Position numbers and translations under genes: made by a program. Source: Comamonadaceae bacterium (lineage in GTDB: Bacteria; Pseudomonadota; Gammaproteobacteria; Burkholderiales; Burkholderiaceae_C). Taken from it: DNA of 41,290 nucleotides. Of the stretch, positions 32,795-40,549 are shown piece by piece. Below the pieces are notes generated by a model that ran no database searches, was not told where the DNA came from, and saw only the letters and a list, made by a program, of their open reading frames with translations. Location of the stretch: the NCBI GenBank assembly GCA_013297985.1, contig JAAFIY010000023.1:1-41290 (forward strand). Direction: 5' to 3'. Position 1 is the first letter of the stretch, and the number at the start of each line of letters is the position of its first letter.

Positions 32795-33970
32795 ATGCGG
32801 TTTCATTTTTTGGTTCGGCAGCGCGGGGGCCTTAGGGTCTTTGAGCAATCCGCATGGCGGACTGCGCTGCAGCATGGGCGGGCTTTGGCCGCGGTTTGGC
32901 TGGTGGCTTTGTTGCTCCCTTTATTGCCGCCCTCGTTTGCTGCTGAACAGCGAGCCGCCGGTACGGGGTCGAACACGGCTTTGCAGTCCACCGCGCCGAT
33001 TCAGTTGCGGGTGGTGGGTGGCTTGGCCAATGGCCGCAAGTACCGCGAGTTCGAGGAGCCCTTTTGGACTCGCAGCGTGCGCGAACTCACCGGCGGGCGC
33101 ATCAGCGCCAGCATTGTTCCCTTTGACCAAGCAGGCGTGCCAGCCCACGACATGCTGCGTTTGGTGCAGCTTGGCGTGGTGCCGATTGGCACTGTGTTGG
33201 CCAGCCGCAGCGCCGGGCTTGACCCCGAACTGGTGGCTATGGATCTGCCGGGCATGAACGCCGATATGGCCACCCTGCGGCGCAACGCAGCGGCCTACAG
33301 GCCGCACTTGGTGCGGGTGCTGCGAGAGCGCCACGGCGTGCGCCTGCTGGCGATGTACACCTACCCGCCCCAAGTCATGTTTTGCAGCCGCCCGTTTGCC
33401 GGATTGACAGCGGTAGAAGGCCTGCGCGTGCGGGTGTCGGACGGTGCGCAGGGCGAAATGATTAAGGCCTTTGGCGGGGTGCCCGTACACACGGAATTCG
33501 CTGATATCGTGCGCGCCGCCCGCAGCGGCAGCATTGATTGCGCACTGACCAGCGCCACCGGCGGCAATCTGCTAGGGCTGCATGAGGTCATGACCCACAT
33601 TGACCGCAGCGCGGTATCTTGGGGCATGGTGTTTTTGGTGGCCAACGAAGCCGCGTGGAGCGAGTTGCCCAAAGAAAGCACCGACTCCATCCAACGAGCC
33701 TTGTCAGAGTTAGAGCGCAGCATTTGGGACGACTCTGAAACCGAAGCGGCCAACGGCATTGCCTGCAACACGGGCGCCGCTTCGTGTACCTCAGCGCGGC
33801 GCGGCAAGATGATCCAAGTGCCCCATGACCCTGCCGACGAAGCGCGCATGCGGGCCTTGTTGAACGCTCGCATCCTGCCGGAATGGGCCAAGCGCTGTGG
33901 GGCTGCGTGCGTGATGGCGTGGAACCAGACTTTGCGCACCACGACGGGCATCACCCTGAAGACGCCCTAA
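32795..33970 (+). CDS. DctP-like periplasmic binding protein paired with a histidine kinase
   Basis: The 391-residue product has an unusually long basic N-terminus before the hydrophobic signal (LAAVWLVALLLPLLPPSFAA, near residues 33-52), then a DctP-fold domain: EFEEPFWTRSVRELTGGRISASIVPFD, VEGLRVRVSDGAQGEMIKAFGGVPVHTEFADIV and GSIDCALTSATGG. Two close cysteine pairs occur near the C-terminus (C324/C331 and C368/C372), which could form disulfides in the periplasm. ATG 32795 is uncertain; GTG 32789 is equally possible and neither has a Shine-Dalgarno. It is 13 bases before the hybrid histidine kinase gene, and no TRAP permease is present, so a sensory role as ligand-binding partner is more likely than transport. 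Confidence 0.85.
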   Translation: MRFHFLVRQRGGLRVFEQSAWRTALQHGRALAAVWLVALLLPLLPPSFAAEQRAAGTGSNTALQSTAPIQLRVVGGLANGRKYREFEEPFWTRSVRELTGGRISASIVPFDQAGVPAHDMLRLVQLGVVPIGTVLASRSAGLDPELVAMDLPGMNADMATLRRNAAAYRPHLVRVLRERHGVRLLAMYTYPPQVMFCSRPFAGLTAVEGLRVRVSDGAQGEMIKAFGGVPVHTEFADIVRAARSGSIDCALTSATGGNLLGLHEVMTHIDRSAVSWGMVFLVANEAAWSELPKESTDSIQRALSELERSIWDDSETEAANGIACNTGAASCTSARRGKMIQVPHDPADEARMRALLNARILPEWAKRCGAACVMAWNQTLRTTTGITLKTP

Positions 33971-33983
33971 AGCACTGCGCGCC

Positions 33984-36695
33984 ATGTCGTTCCCGCTTGT
34001 TCAATATTTGGCCTCGGGCTTTTCCTTGCCCCGTCGGGCGCAATTGGCGCGTTTTTGGGCCGTGCCAGTGGTGGCATTGATGTTGTGCGCCGCCGTGATA
34101 GCGCTGAGCGCCAAGCTGCTGGCCGACGAAATAGAAGAGGCCGACCAGCATGGGCGCGCCGCTGCGCAGCAATCGGTGAGCAGCGCCGAGGCGCACGTCA
34201 ACCGAGTGCTGGTCAGCATCGACGGCTTGCTATTGAGCCAACCGAGCTGGCTGGCACTGGCCACCGCGTCAGGTGGTCAGCTTGACCTGACCCGCCTGCG
34301 CCAGGTGATGCGGCTTAACGCCCAGCACAGCTTGGCCGCGCGTGATCTGCTGATCGTGCAGCCCAACGGCGCCGTGCTGGCGCAGGTGTTGCGCGCTGCG
34401 GGTGGGCCTGGCTGGCCCGACGGGTTTGTGCAAGAGGTGCTGGCGCGAGGGCCGTCTACCCTGCACTTCAGCAAGGTGATCACTTCGCCCAATACGGCTG
34501 AGCGCATGGTGTACGCCGCCCGGCTGATTCGCGGCACGGACGGATCGCCCCTGGTGGCCATGGCGCAGATCAGCGTGGGCTTGCTGGGTGTAAGCCTGGG
34601 CCACGGCGGTGATTGGGTGGGCGCCTCGGTGGGCCTGGTGACGCAAGACGGGCAGTGGCTGGCGCAAATGCCCGAAGGTGCCTTGGCTTTCGGCTTCAGC
34701 GCCACCGCCGCGCAGCCAGGTTCTGGCGTTGAAGGCGCCGCATTGCGCGACGGTCGGGCACGGCTGATGCAGCTGGGCAATGGTGCGGATTCCGTCGCGA
34801 GTTGGGTGGCCGTTCGGCCTACCTTGTATCCGCAGCTCAGCGTAGTGGCCAGCGTGCCGCACGACAACCTGGTGGGGCACGCGGCGCCGCACCGCGACCA
34901 GATCTGGGCCGTAGCACTGGCCGGCGTGGCCTTGCTGGTGGGTTTGGCCATCATCGTGTGGCGGCACTTGACGCTGCAAGCGGCTTTGCGCGACCAGCTG
35001 CACGCGACCCAGCAGATTTTGGTCAATGCCATGGACTCCATGACCGAAGGCTTTTTGGTGCTGGATCGTTCGCTGCGGGTGATCAGCGTCAATGAGCAGT
35101 TTTGCGTGATGTTCCCGTGGCTGCGGGAACGTGCGGCGCCCGGGGTAGAGCTGCGCGAGCTGATGCAACTGACCGCCGCCCAAATCAAGCCCGACGGCGA
35201 CGCGGCCGAGCGCGAGGCCTGGGCTGCCTATCGCATCGAGCAAATGCGCACGGCGGGCAGTGCGGCGGTGCATCAATACCCCGATGGGCGCTCCGTGCTC
35301 AGTGAGCACCGCACCACCCCGCAAGGGCATTTGGTGATTCAGTACCGTGAAGTCACCCAGCAATTGGCCGATCGGCGCGAACTGCAGATCGCCCGCGACG
35401 AAGCGCAAGCCGCCAACCGCGCCAAGTCCAACTTCTTGGCGGTGATGAGCCACGAAATTCGCACGCCCATGAGCGGCGTGCTGGGCATGGCCGAACTGCT
35501 TGCCCAATCCAAATTGCAGCCTGACCAGGCCGAGGCGCTGCAGGCGATTCGGGACTCGGGCGATTTCTTGCTGCGGCTGGTGGACGACATCCTGGATTTC
35601 TCCAAGCTCGAAGCCAACCTGCTCGAGTTGGATGAGCAGCCCCTGCAGATCCGTGATGTGTTGGGCTCGGCCTGCATGGCCTTGATGCCGGTGGCTGCCA
35701 AGCGGGTGGTGGATCTGTCGTGGTCATTGGGCCCCACAGTGCCCGCGTGGTTGCTGGGCGACAGCGTGCGACTGCGTCAGGTGCTGACCAATTTGGTGGG
35801 CAATGCGATCAAGTTCAGCGCCGGTCGCGCCGACGTGAAGGGTGTGGTTCAAGTCCAGGCTGACTGGGTGCCGCTGGCCGATACAGCGGCAGGGCAAGAC
35901 GGGAGGCGAGAGGGTACGCAAGAGGGAGGCCAATTGGTGCTGCGGGTCAAAGACAACGGCATCGGGCTGACCGACGCGGCGCAGGCCAAACTGTTTGCGC
36001 CGTTTGTGCAGGCTGAGGCCTCTACCACCCGGCGATATGGCGGCACCGGCCTGGGCTTGGCCATTTGCCGGCGGATAGCCGAGCGCATGGGCGGCAAGAT
36101 TGAAGTGCGCAGTCAGGCGGGCAAGGGCGCGACATTTGAAGTGTGGCTGCCGCTCAAGAGCGTCACCGCGCCGCAAGGGGGATTGGCCCGCAGCGCAGCC
36201 ATCCCGCTAGTAAGCCCTGCGCCTGAGGGCAGCACCGCCGCTGCTGGGCGGGCGCCCGCCACCCGTGTGTTGGTGGTCGAAGACCACGCCATCAACCAGC
36301 GACTCATCATGCGACAGCTTGATTTGCTGGGCGTGGCACATGACTTGCGCGCCGATGGGCGCGAGGCCCTGGCTGCCTGGCGTGCCGCAGCCGAAGCCGG
36401 GCATCCCTACGCCATGGTGCTAACTGATTTGCAAATGCCGGTGATGGACGGCACGCAGTTGGCCGAGGCCATTCGGCACCTTGAACAGCATGGGCAGATG
36501 TCTGCGCTCACCGGCGGGGGCGTACCCATCATTGGCTTGTCGGCCAACGCCATGGTGATACCCGCCGTGTCGCCGGGCGCTCAAGCCCTATTCAATGGCG
36601 CACTGACCAAACCCGCCCAGCTCGACGAATTGCGCCAATTGCTTAGCCACTGGGCGCCCGACAGCCTTAAGCCCCAGATTTCCCGATCAAGTTGA
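33984..36695 (+). CDS. Hybrid sensor histidine kinase/response regulator
   Basis: The 903-residue inner-membrane protein has membrane segments near residues 24-46 and 307-328 enclosing a periplasmic sensor domain of about 260 residues (Cache-like length). A PAS domain (about 343-455) follows, then HisKA with phospho-accepting H490 ([23 protein letters not shown]), a HATPase domain (N box [16 protein letters not shown] near 600, G1 DNGIGLTD near 656, G2 [10 protein letters not shown] near 686) and a C-terminal receiver ([13 protein letters not shown], phospho-aspartate D815 in [11 protein letters not shown], lysine in ALTKPAQ). There is no Hpt or DNA-binding domain, so a separate phosphotransfer protein and output regulator must exist elsewhere. 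Cotranscribed with the binding protein upstream; its 3' end overlaps the convergent ABM gene by 29 bases. Confidence 0.93.
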   Translation: MSFPLVQYLASGFSLPRRAQLARFWAVPVVALMLCAAVIALSAKLLADEIEEADQHGRAAAQQSVSSAEAHVNRVLVSIDGLLLSQPSWLALATASGGQLDLTRLRQVMRLNAQHSLAARDLLIVQPNGAVLAQVLRAAGGPGWPDGFVQEVLARGPSTLHFSKVITSPNTAERMVYAARLIRGTDGSPLVAMAQISVGLLGVSLGHGGDWVGASVGLVTQDGQWLAQMPEGALAFGFSATAAQPGSGVEGAALRDGRARLMQLGNGADSVASWVAVRPTLYPQLSVVASVPHDNLVGHAAPHRDQIWAVALAGVALLVGLAIIVWRHLTLQAALRDQLHATQQILVNAMDSMTEGFLVLDRSLRVISVNEQFCVMFPWLRERAAPGVELRELMQLTAAQIKPDGDAAEREAWAAYRIEQMRTAGSAAVHQYPDGRSVLSEHRTTPQGHLVIQYREVTQQLADRRELQIARDEAQAANRAKSNFLAVMSHEIRTPMSGVLGMAELLAQSKLQPDQAEALQAIRDSGDFLLRLVDDILDFSKLEANLLELDEQPLQIRDVLGSACMALMPVAAKRVVDLSWSLGPTVPAWLLGDSVRLRQVLTNLVGNAIKFSAGRADVKGVVQVQADWVPLADTAAGQDGRREGTQEGGQLVLRVKDNGIGLTDAAQAKLFAPFVQAEASTTRRYGGTGLGLAICRRIAERMGGKIEVRSQAGKGATFEVWLPLKSVTAPQGGLARSAAIPLVSPAPEGSTAAAGRAPATRVLVVEDHAINQRLIMRQLDLLGVAHDLRADGREALAAWRAAAEAGHPYAMVLTDLQMPVMDGTQLAEAIRHLEQHGQMSALTGGGVPIIGLSANAMVIPAVSPGAQALFNGALTKPAQLDELRQLLSHWAPDSLKPQISRSS

Positions 36696-36972
36696 AGTGC
36701 TCCACCAGCGGGGGCTGGGCAAAAAACGGGCCGACGATGGCGCGCCATTGCGCAAACAGCGGGCCCTGGCGAAAGCCCACGGTGTGGTCTTCCAAGGTGT
36801 CCCAAAAAATCATCAAGGCATAGCGATCCGGCGATTCAATGCTGTGGTTGACCTTGTAGCCCCGAAAGCCTTTGGCTTGGCCGACCACCGTGAGCAGGCC
36901 ACGCTCGATGGCTTCATTGAAGGCGGTTTGTTGGCCCGGGGTGATGCGGATGTCGGCCAGTTCCAGAATCAT
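36667..36972 (-). CDS. Antibiotic biosynthesis monooxygenase (ABM) domain protein
   Basis: The 101-residue protein is a single ABM-type ferredoxin-like domain: MILELADIRITPGQQTAFNEAIERGL at the start, GFRGYKVNHSIESPDRYALMIFWDTLEDHTVGFRQGPLFAQW in the middle. Members act as small dimeric monooxygenases or heme/quinone-related enzymes; many have no known substrate. ATG 36972 follows GGAG closely; the longer upstream frame runs into the repeat and the previous gene and is discounted. It lies 76 bases after the glutamine-synthetase-like gene in the same direction, with a repeat in between. The stop overlaps the 3' end of the convergent histidine kinase gene (36667-36695). Confidence 0.88.
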   Translation of the reverse strand: MILELADIRITPGQQTAFNEAIERGLLTVVGQAKGFRGYKVNHSIESPDRYALMIFWDTLEDHTVGFRQGPLFAQWRAIVGPFFAQPPLVEHFNLIGKSGA

Positions 36973-36983
36973 GCTTGCTCCTT

Positions 36984-37035
36984 TTTTGATAGCTGCTTGG
37001 GCAGTGAAATAGGGCGCTATCGGCCCTTTTTCTTT
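36984..37035. repeat. Interspersed repeat with terminator-like hairpin upstream of the ABM gene
   Basis: TTTTGATAGCTGCTTGGGCA then GTGAAATAGGGCGCTATCGG and CCCTTTTT form the cleanest copy of the repeat. AGGGC (37011-37015) and GCCCT (37023-37027) pair around seven bases, followed by T on the plus strand. The copy fills the gap between the glutamine-synthetase-like gene and the ABM gene, and the adjoining TAGCAGC supplies the stop of the former. Confidence 0.85.
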
Positions 37036-37048
37036 GAATAGACGGCTG

Positions 37049-38575
37049 CTACATGCGCCCCAGGTATTCGCGCCGCTCAAATTCCACCGGGTCGGCAGCT
37101 TGCCCGTGGCGCTGGCTTTCGGCGTGCTTGATCTCCACCAGCGCATCAACAAAGGGGCGGCCCAGTTGTTCGATCAGGGCGGTGTCCATGCACATGGCCT
37201 CAATCGCGGCGGCCAAGCTAGTGGGCAAGGCTGGGGCCACGGTGGCACTGCCGTCGGCGCTTTGGCCGCCATAGGGGTCGCGGGTGGCCAGCGGCGGCTT
37301 GACTCGGTCTTGCAAACCCAAAAGGCCTGCGGCGATTTGGCTGGCCACATACAGGTAAGGGTTGGCGCTGGCGTCGCCCAAGCGGTTTTCAATGCGGGTG
37401 GCGTTGTCACCAGCGGCGCCCAGCACGCGCAGCAGCGCACCCCGGTTGTCGTAGCCCCACTGCACCCGGGTAGGCGCCAAGGAATTGGGCCGAAAACGGC
37501 GGTAGCTGTTGGCCGTGGGTGCGGCCAGCAAACAACTGGCCTGGGCGTGGCGCAGCAGGCCGCCCAGCCAATGGCTGCCCACCCGGCTGAGCGTGTGGGT
37601 AGCGTCGTCGGCCAGGGTGTGTTCGGCCGGTTCGGCGCGCATAAAGGCGTTGTGCGCAGCGTCGGCGCCCAGCGTCTGTAGCGATTGGTGCAGGTGCCAG
37701 CCACTGGCCATGGCGGGCTCAAACGGTGGCACGGCCATAAAGCTGGCGTGCAGGCCCTGGCGGGCCAGGGCTTGGGGCAACAGGCTTTTAAGCAGGGCGG
37801 CAGTGTCTGCCGCGGCCAGGGCATCTTGCGGCGCCAGCACCAGTTCAAACTGGCTGGGGCCGAACTCCACTTCAACCGACTGCAGCGGCAAGCCCAGGTG
37901 TTGCGCCACCTGCTGCACGGTACGCAAGACGGCGTCGCAGCGGTCTGCATAGCGCTCGCTGAGCAAAGCAAAGCCGCTGTGGGTGTGGCGCAGGGCGGGC
38001 GCCGGGCCCGGCCAGGCCGTTTGGGGCCAATCGGCGTGATGGGGCTGTTGGGGGTGGTCGGGCGCAGCCGCGAAAACGTGAAACTCAAGCTCCAGACCGC
38101 AGCGCAACTGGTAGCCCACCGCAGCCAAGGCGTCTACCTGGTGCAGCAGCACTTGGCGCGTGTCCAGCGCCACCGAGCTGCCGTCTGCCCAGTGGGGTGA
38201 CGCGCGCATCCAGCCGGTGTCAGGCGCGTGGGGCAGGGTGATGAGCGACGCGGGGTCGGGCAGCAGCAGGCAGTTGTTGCCCGCGCCAAAACCCGGTGGC
38301 AGGTTGGCTGCGCCGCCGGCGGTGAAAACTGAAAACGCACTGCGGTCGGCGGTGTCTTTGATGAACAAGGTGCTCACCATGCCGACGCCCTGGCTAAGTG
38401 CGTGCACCGCCGCATCGGGCATGAGTGTTTTGCAGCGCATCTGGCCATGCAGATCACACCAGGCCACGCGCACCCGGCTTAAGCTGCGGATGCGCTGGGC
38501 TGCATCGGCGCACTGCCGCTGGCGTTCGGGGGTGTGCAGGCCCAGGCGTTCGGCCCATTCGACTGACGATGTCAT
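37049..38575 (-). CDS. Glutamine synthetase family protein (glutamate-amine/amide ligase-like)
   Basis: The 508-residue protein has the glutamine synthetase catalytic fold: the beta-Grasp region VRVAWCDLHGQMRCKTLMP, LELEFHVFAA, VEVEFGPSQFELVLAPQDALAAAD, the SGWHLHQSL motif (GSGxHxHxS in the family), NSYRRFRPNSLAPTRVQWGYDNRGALLRV and RIENRLGDASANPYLY. Its divergence from GlnA, including the extended N-terminal segment and SGW in place of SGM, places it among GS-like ligases that join glutamate to other amines, such as PuuA/GlnT-like enzymes. The substrate is unknown. ATG 38575 follows GGAG ten bases upstream. It diverges from the zeta-class GST gene (74-base gap) and precedes an ABM-domain gene. 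Confidence 0.87.
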   Translation of the reverse strand: MTSSVEWAERLGLHTPERQRQCADAAQRIRSLSRVRVAWCDLHGQMRCKTLMPDAAVHALSQGVGMVSTLFIKDTADRSAFSVFTAGGAANLPPGFGAGNNCLLLPDPASLITLPHAPDTGWMRASPHWADGSSVALDTRQVLLHQVDALAAVGYQLRCGLELEFHVFAAAPDHPQQPHHADWPQTAWPGPAPALRHTHSGFALLSERYADRCDAVLRTVQQVAQHLGLPLQSVEVEFGPSQFELVLAPQDALAAADTAALLKSLLPQALARQGLHASFMAVPPFEPAMASGWHLHQSLQTLGADAAHNAFMRAEPAEHTLADDATHTLSRVGSHWLGGLLRHAQASCLLAAPTANSYRRFRPNSLAPTRVQWGYDNRGALLRVLGAAGDNATRIENRLGDASANPYLYVASQIAAGLLGLQDRVKPPLATRDPYGGQSADGSATVAPALPTSLAAAIEAMCMDTALIEQLGRPFVDALVEIKHAESQRHGQAADPVEFERREYLGRM

Positions 38576-38649
38576 GCGCTGGTGTCTCCGGCGGTTTTTG
38601 GGTGGGCAAAGGCGTGGCCAAGTGGCTGCGCGGCTATCCTTGCCAACCC

Positions 38650-39318
38650 ATGAAGCTCTACAACTATTTCCGCTCGTCGGCATCGTACCGGGTGCGCATT
38701 GCGCTGCATTTGAAAGGCTTGGCCTTTGACTACCTGCCGGTGCACATTGCGCGCGGGGACCACAAAGCCGCCGCCTTTGCCGAGCTGTCACCCGATCAGT
38801 TGGTGCCGCTGCTCGAGCTGCCCGACGGCCGTCGCCTGGGCCAGTCGATGGCCATCATCGAATACTTGGACGCGATTCACCCCAGCCCCGCGCTCTTGCC
38901 CGCTGAGCCCTATGCCCGCGCCCGCGTGCAGGCGCTGGCGCAGTCGATTGCATGTGAGATTCACCCGCTGAACAACCTGCGGGTACTCAAATACTTGGTG
39001 CGCGAACTCAAGGCCGATGAAGAGGCCAAAAACACCTGGTATCGCCACTGGGTGCGCAGCGGGCTGGAAGCGTTTGAACGCCAACTGGCCACCGCAGCCA
39101 CCGACCGCGCCGCGCTGGGTTTGACGGCAGGGCCGCTGTGCTGGGGCGACACGCCCACCCTGGCCGATTGCTGCCTGGTGCCGCAAATCTTCAATGCCCG
39201 CCGATTTGCCACGCCGCTACATGATCTGCCGCTTACCATGGCCGCCTTTGAAGCCGCTGTGGCATTGCCCGCGTTTGCGGCGGCCGCACCCGAGCGTTGC
39301 CCCGACTTTGAGGCCTGA
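38650..39318 (+). CDS. maiA: Zeta-class glutathione S-transferase: maleylacetoacetate/maleylpyruvate isomerase
   Basis: The 222-residue protein has the zeta-class active-site motif near the N-terminus (YFRSSASYRVRIALHLKGL, residues 6-24), then LSPDQLVPLLELPDGRRLGQSMAIIEYLDAIHP and the C-terminal helical domain CEIHPLNNLRVLKYL. It uses glutathione to isomerise a cis (maleyl) to a trans (fumaryl) double bond, in either tyrosine catabolism (maleylacetoacetate) or the gentisate pathway (maleylpyruvate, NagL). No tyrosine catabolism genes are in the window, whereas gentisate dioxygenase and fumarylpyruvate hydrolase are about 9 kb away and lack an isomerase in their operon. This favours, but does not prove, the maleylpyruvate role. 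ATG 38650 has a weak ribosome site. Confidence 0.9.
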   Translation: MKLYNYFRSSASYRVRIALHLKGLAFDYLPVHIARGDHKAAAFAELSPDQLVPLLELPDGRRLGQSMAIIEYLDAIHPSPALLPAEPYARARVQALAQSIACEIHPLNNLRVLKYLVRELKADEEAKNTWYRHWVRSGLEAFERQLATAATDRAALGLTAGPLCWGDTPTLADCCLVPQIFNARRFATPLHDLPLTMAAFEAAVALPAFAAAAPERCPDFEA

Positions 39319-39333
39319 GGGCGGCGCCCGCAC

Positions 39334-40113
39334 GTGCTGGAACTCATCCGGCCCGATTGGCCCGCGCCGCCTCAGGTGCAGGCCTGGTGCACCACCCGAC
39401 GGGGCGGCGTGTCAACAGCCCCCTACGACAGCCTGAACTTGGGCACCCATGTGGGCGACGACCCGCAGGCCGTGGCCACCAACCGCCAGCGCTTGGCCGA
39501 ATCGATACAGCCTTTGGCTTTGGCGCACCTGCACCAAGTGCATGGCGCTCAAGTGGTGGCTGCGCATCAGCTGAGCAGCCCCACCACGGCTGATGCAGCC
39601 TGGACTGACCAAACAGGCGTGGCCTGCGTCATCGGTGTGGCCGACTGCCTGCCGGTGTTGATTGCCGACCGCCAGGGGCGCGTGGTGGGCGCCGCCCATG
39701 CCGGTTGGCGTGGGCTGGCGGGCGGGGTGGTCGATGCGCTGGTGTTGCAAATCAATTCGGCTGTAGGGCAGTCAAATAGGGCGCAAGCAGCTACAGAATT
39801 AATAGCGTGGCTGGGCCCATGCATCGGCCCTGACGCGTTTGAGGTGGGCGCCGATGTATGGGCTGCCTTTTGCGCGGCTGACGAGCAAGCCCAGGCCGCC
39901 TTTGTGCCCCAAGCGGCCGCGGACTCAGGCCCTAAGTGGCTGGCTAACTTGCCACTGCTGGCCCGCCAGCGCTTGCAGCGTCTGGGCGTTGCGGATGTTT
40001 ATGGCAACGACGGCAGCAGCCCGTGGTGCACGGTGCGCAACCCCTTACGCTTCTTTTCGCACCGGCGCGACCGGGTCAGCGGGCGGATGCTGGCTGGCAT
40101 CGGTTTGCGCTGA
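39334..40113 (+). CDS. pgeF: Peptidoglycan editing factor PgeF (YfiH, laccase-like domain)
   Basis: The 259-residue cytoplasmic protein belongs to the PgeF/YfiH (DUF152) family, reported to remove wrongly incorporated residues from peptidoglycan precursors and to act on purine nucleosides. The zinc/catalytic motifs LHQVHG (H67, H70), ADCLPV (C105) and AHAGWRG (H122) are intact. The start is GTG 39334, 15 bases after maiA. Residues about 142-157 come from an interspersed repeat inserted in frame between the AHAGWRG domain and WLGPCIGP, giving the AT-rich codons AGG, TTA and ATA in a GC-rich gene. The last 69 bases overlap the convergent membrane protein gene. Confidence 0.93.
   Translation: MLELIRPDWPAPPQVQAWCTTRRGGVSTAPYDSLNLGTHVGDDPQAVATNRQRLAESIQPLALAHLHQVHGAQVVAAHQLSSPTTADAAWTDQTGVACVIGVADCLPVLIADRQGRVVGAAHAGWRGLAGGVVDALVLQINSAVGQSNRAQAATELIAWLGPCIGPDAFEVGADVWAAFCAADEQAQAAFVPQAAADSGPKWLANLPLLARQRLQRLGVADVYGNDGSSPWCTVRNPLRFFSHRRDRVSGRMLAGIGLR
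39761..39807. repeat. Interspersed repeat inserted inside pgeF
   Basis: GGGCAGTCAAATAGGGCGCA followed by AGCAGCTACAG is nearly identical to the recC-recB junction copy. It is in frame with pgeF and encodes roughly VGQSNRAQAATELIA. The length keeps the frame open. Confidence 0.85.
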
Positions 40114-40380
40114 TTCAGCGCTGGCCGCTGGGGCCTGCGCATCGGTATCAGCTGGCGCGTCTTGGGCTGCAGCGCGTTGCTGGGCCTGAGCCGCCTCGGC
40201 CGCTTTAATGGCTTTGCGCCGGGTGGGTGCGCGCATCAAGTACGTCACCAGCGCAACGGGGGCCAAGCCGTACATCACAAAGGTGATCAAAGCGCCCAGC
40301 AGGCCGCCATTGGGGTGAAAAGCTTCGGCGATGGCCATCATCAGCGCCACATACATCCAGGCCACGATCACGATCAGCAT
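40045..40380 (-). CDS. Small inner-membrane protein of unknown function
   Basis: The 111-residue protein has two predicted membrane segments (residues about 1-20 and 26-47, with MYGLAPVALVTYLM), then RRKAIKAAEAAQAQQRA and an alanine/glutamine/proline-rich hydrophilic tail rich in acidic residues. The pattern, two N-terminal helices and a cytoplasmic low-complexity tail, is coherent and unlike a random frame. It lies between pgeF (convergent, overlapping by 69 bases) and phaC (divergent). I recognise no domain and cannot name a function. The start is ATG 40380; GAAGAAA upstream is a weak ribosome site. Confidence 0.7.
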   Translation of the reverse strand: MLIVIVAWMYVALMMAIAEAFHPNGGLLGALITFVMYGLAPVALVTYLMRAPTRRKAIKAAEAAQAQQRAAAQDAPADTDAQAPAASAESAQTDASQHPPADPVAPVRKEA

Positions 40381-40458
40381 GGGTTTCTTCGGTCACGTTC
40401 AAGTCAGGATCACGGTACATCATGAGGCCTGCCCCTGAACTGTGTCGGGGCGCAATTG

Positions 40459-40490
40459 CTGCAATGCACAACGGTTTTGCTGCAGTGCAG
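40459..40490. promoter_or_regulatory. Two PhaR-like operator sites upstream of phaC
   Basis: CTGCAGTGCAG (40480-40490) exactly fits the CTGC-N3-GCAG pattern known for the PHA regulator PhaR. CTGCAATGCAC (40459-40469) fits it with one mismatch. Starts are 21 bases apart, two helical turns. A possible -10 (CATAAT) follows at 40491. Motif match is seen in sequence; binding is inferred. Confidence 0.6.
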
Positions 40491-40549
40491 CATAATCACC
40501 CAAAAATCGCAGAACTCAAACGTTGCATGCCTGAGAGGAGACCGCGCTC

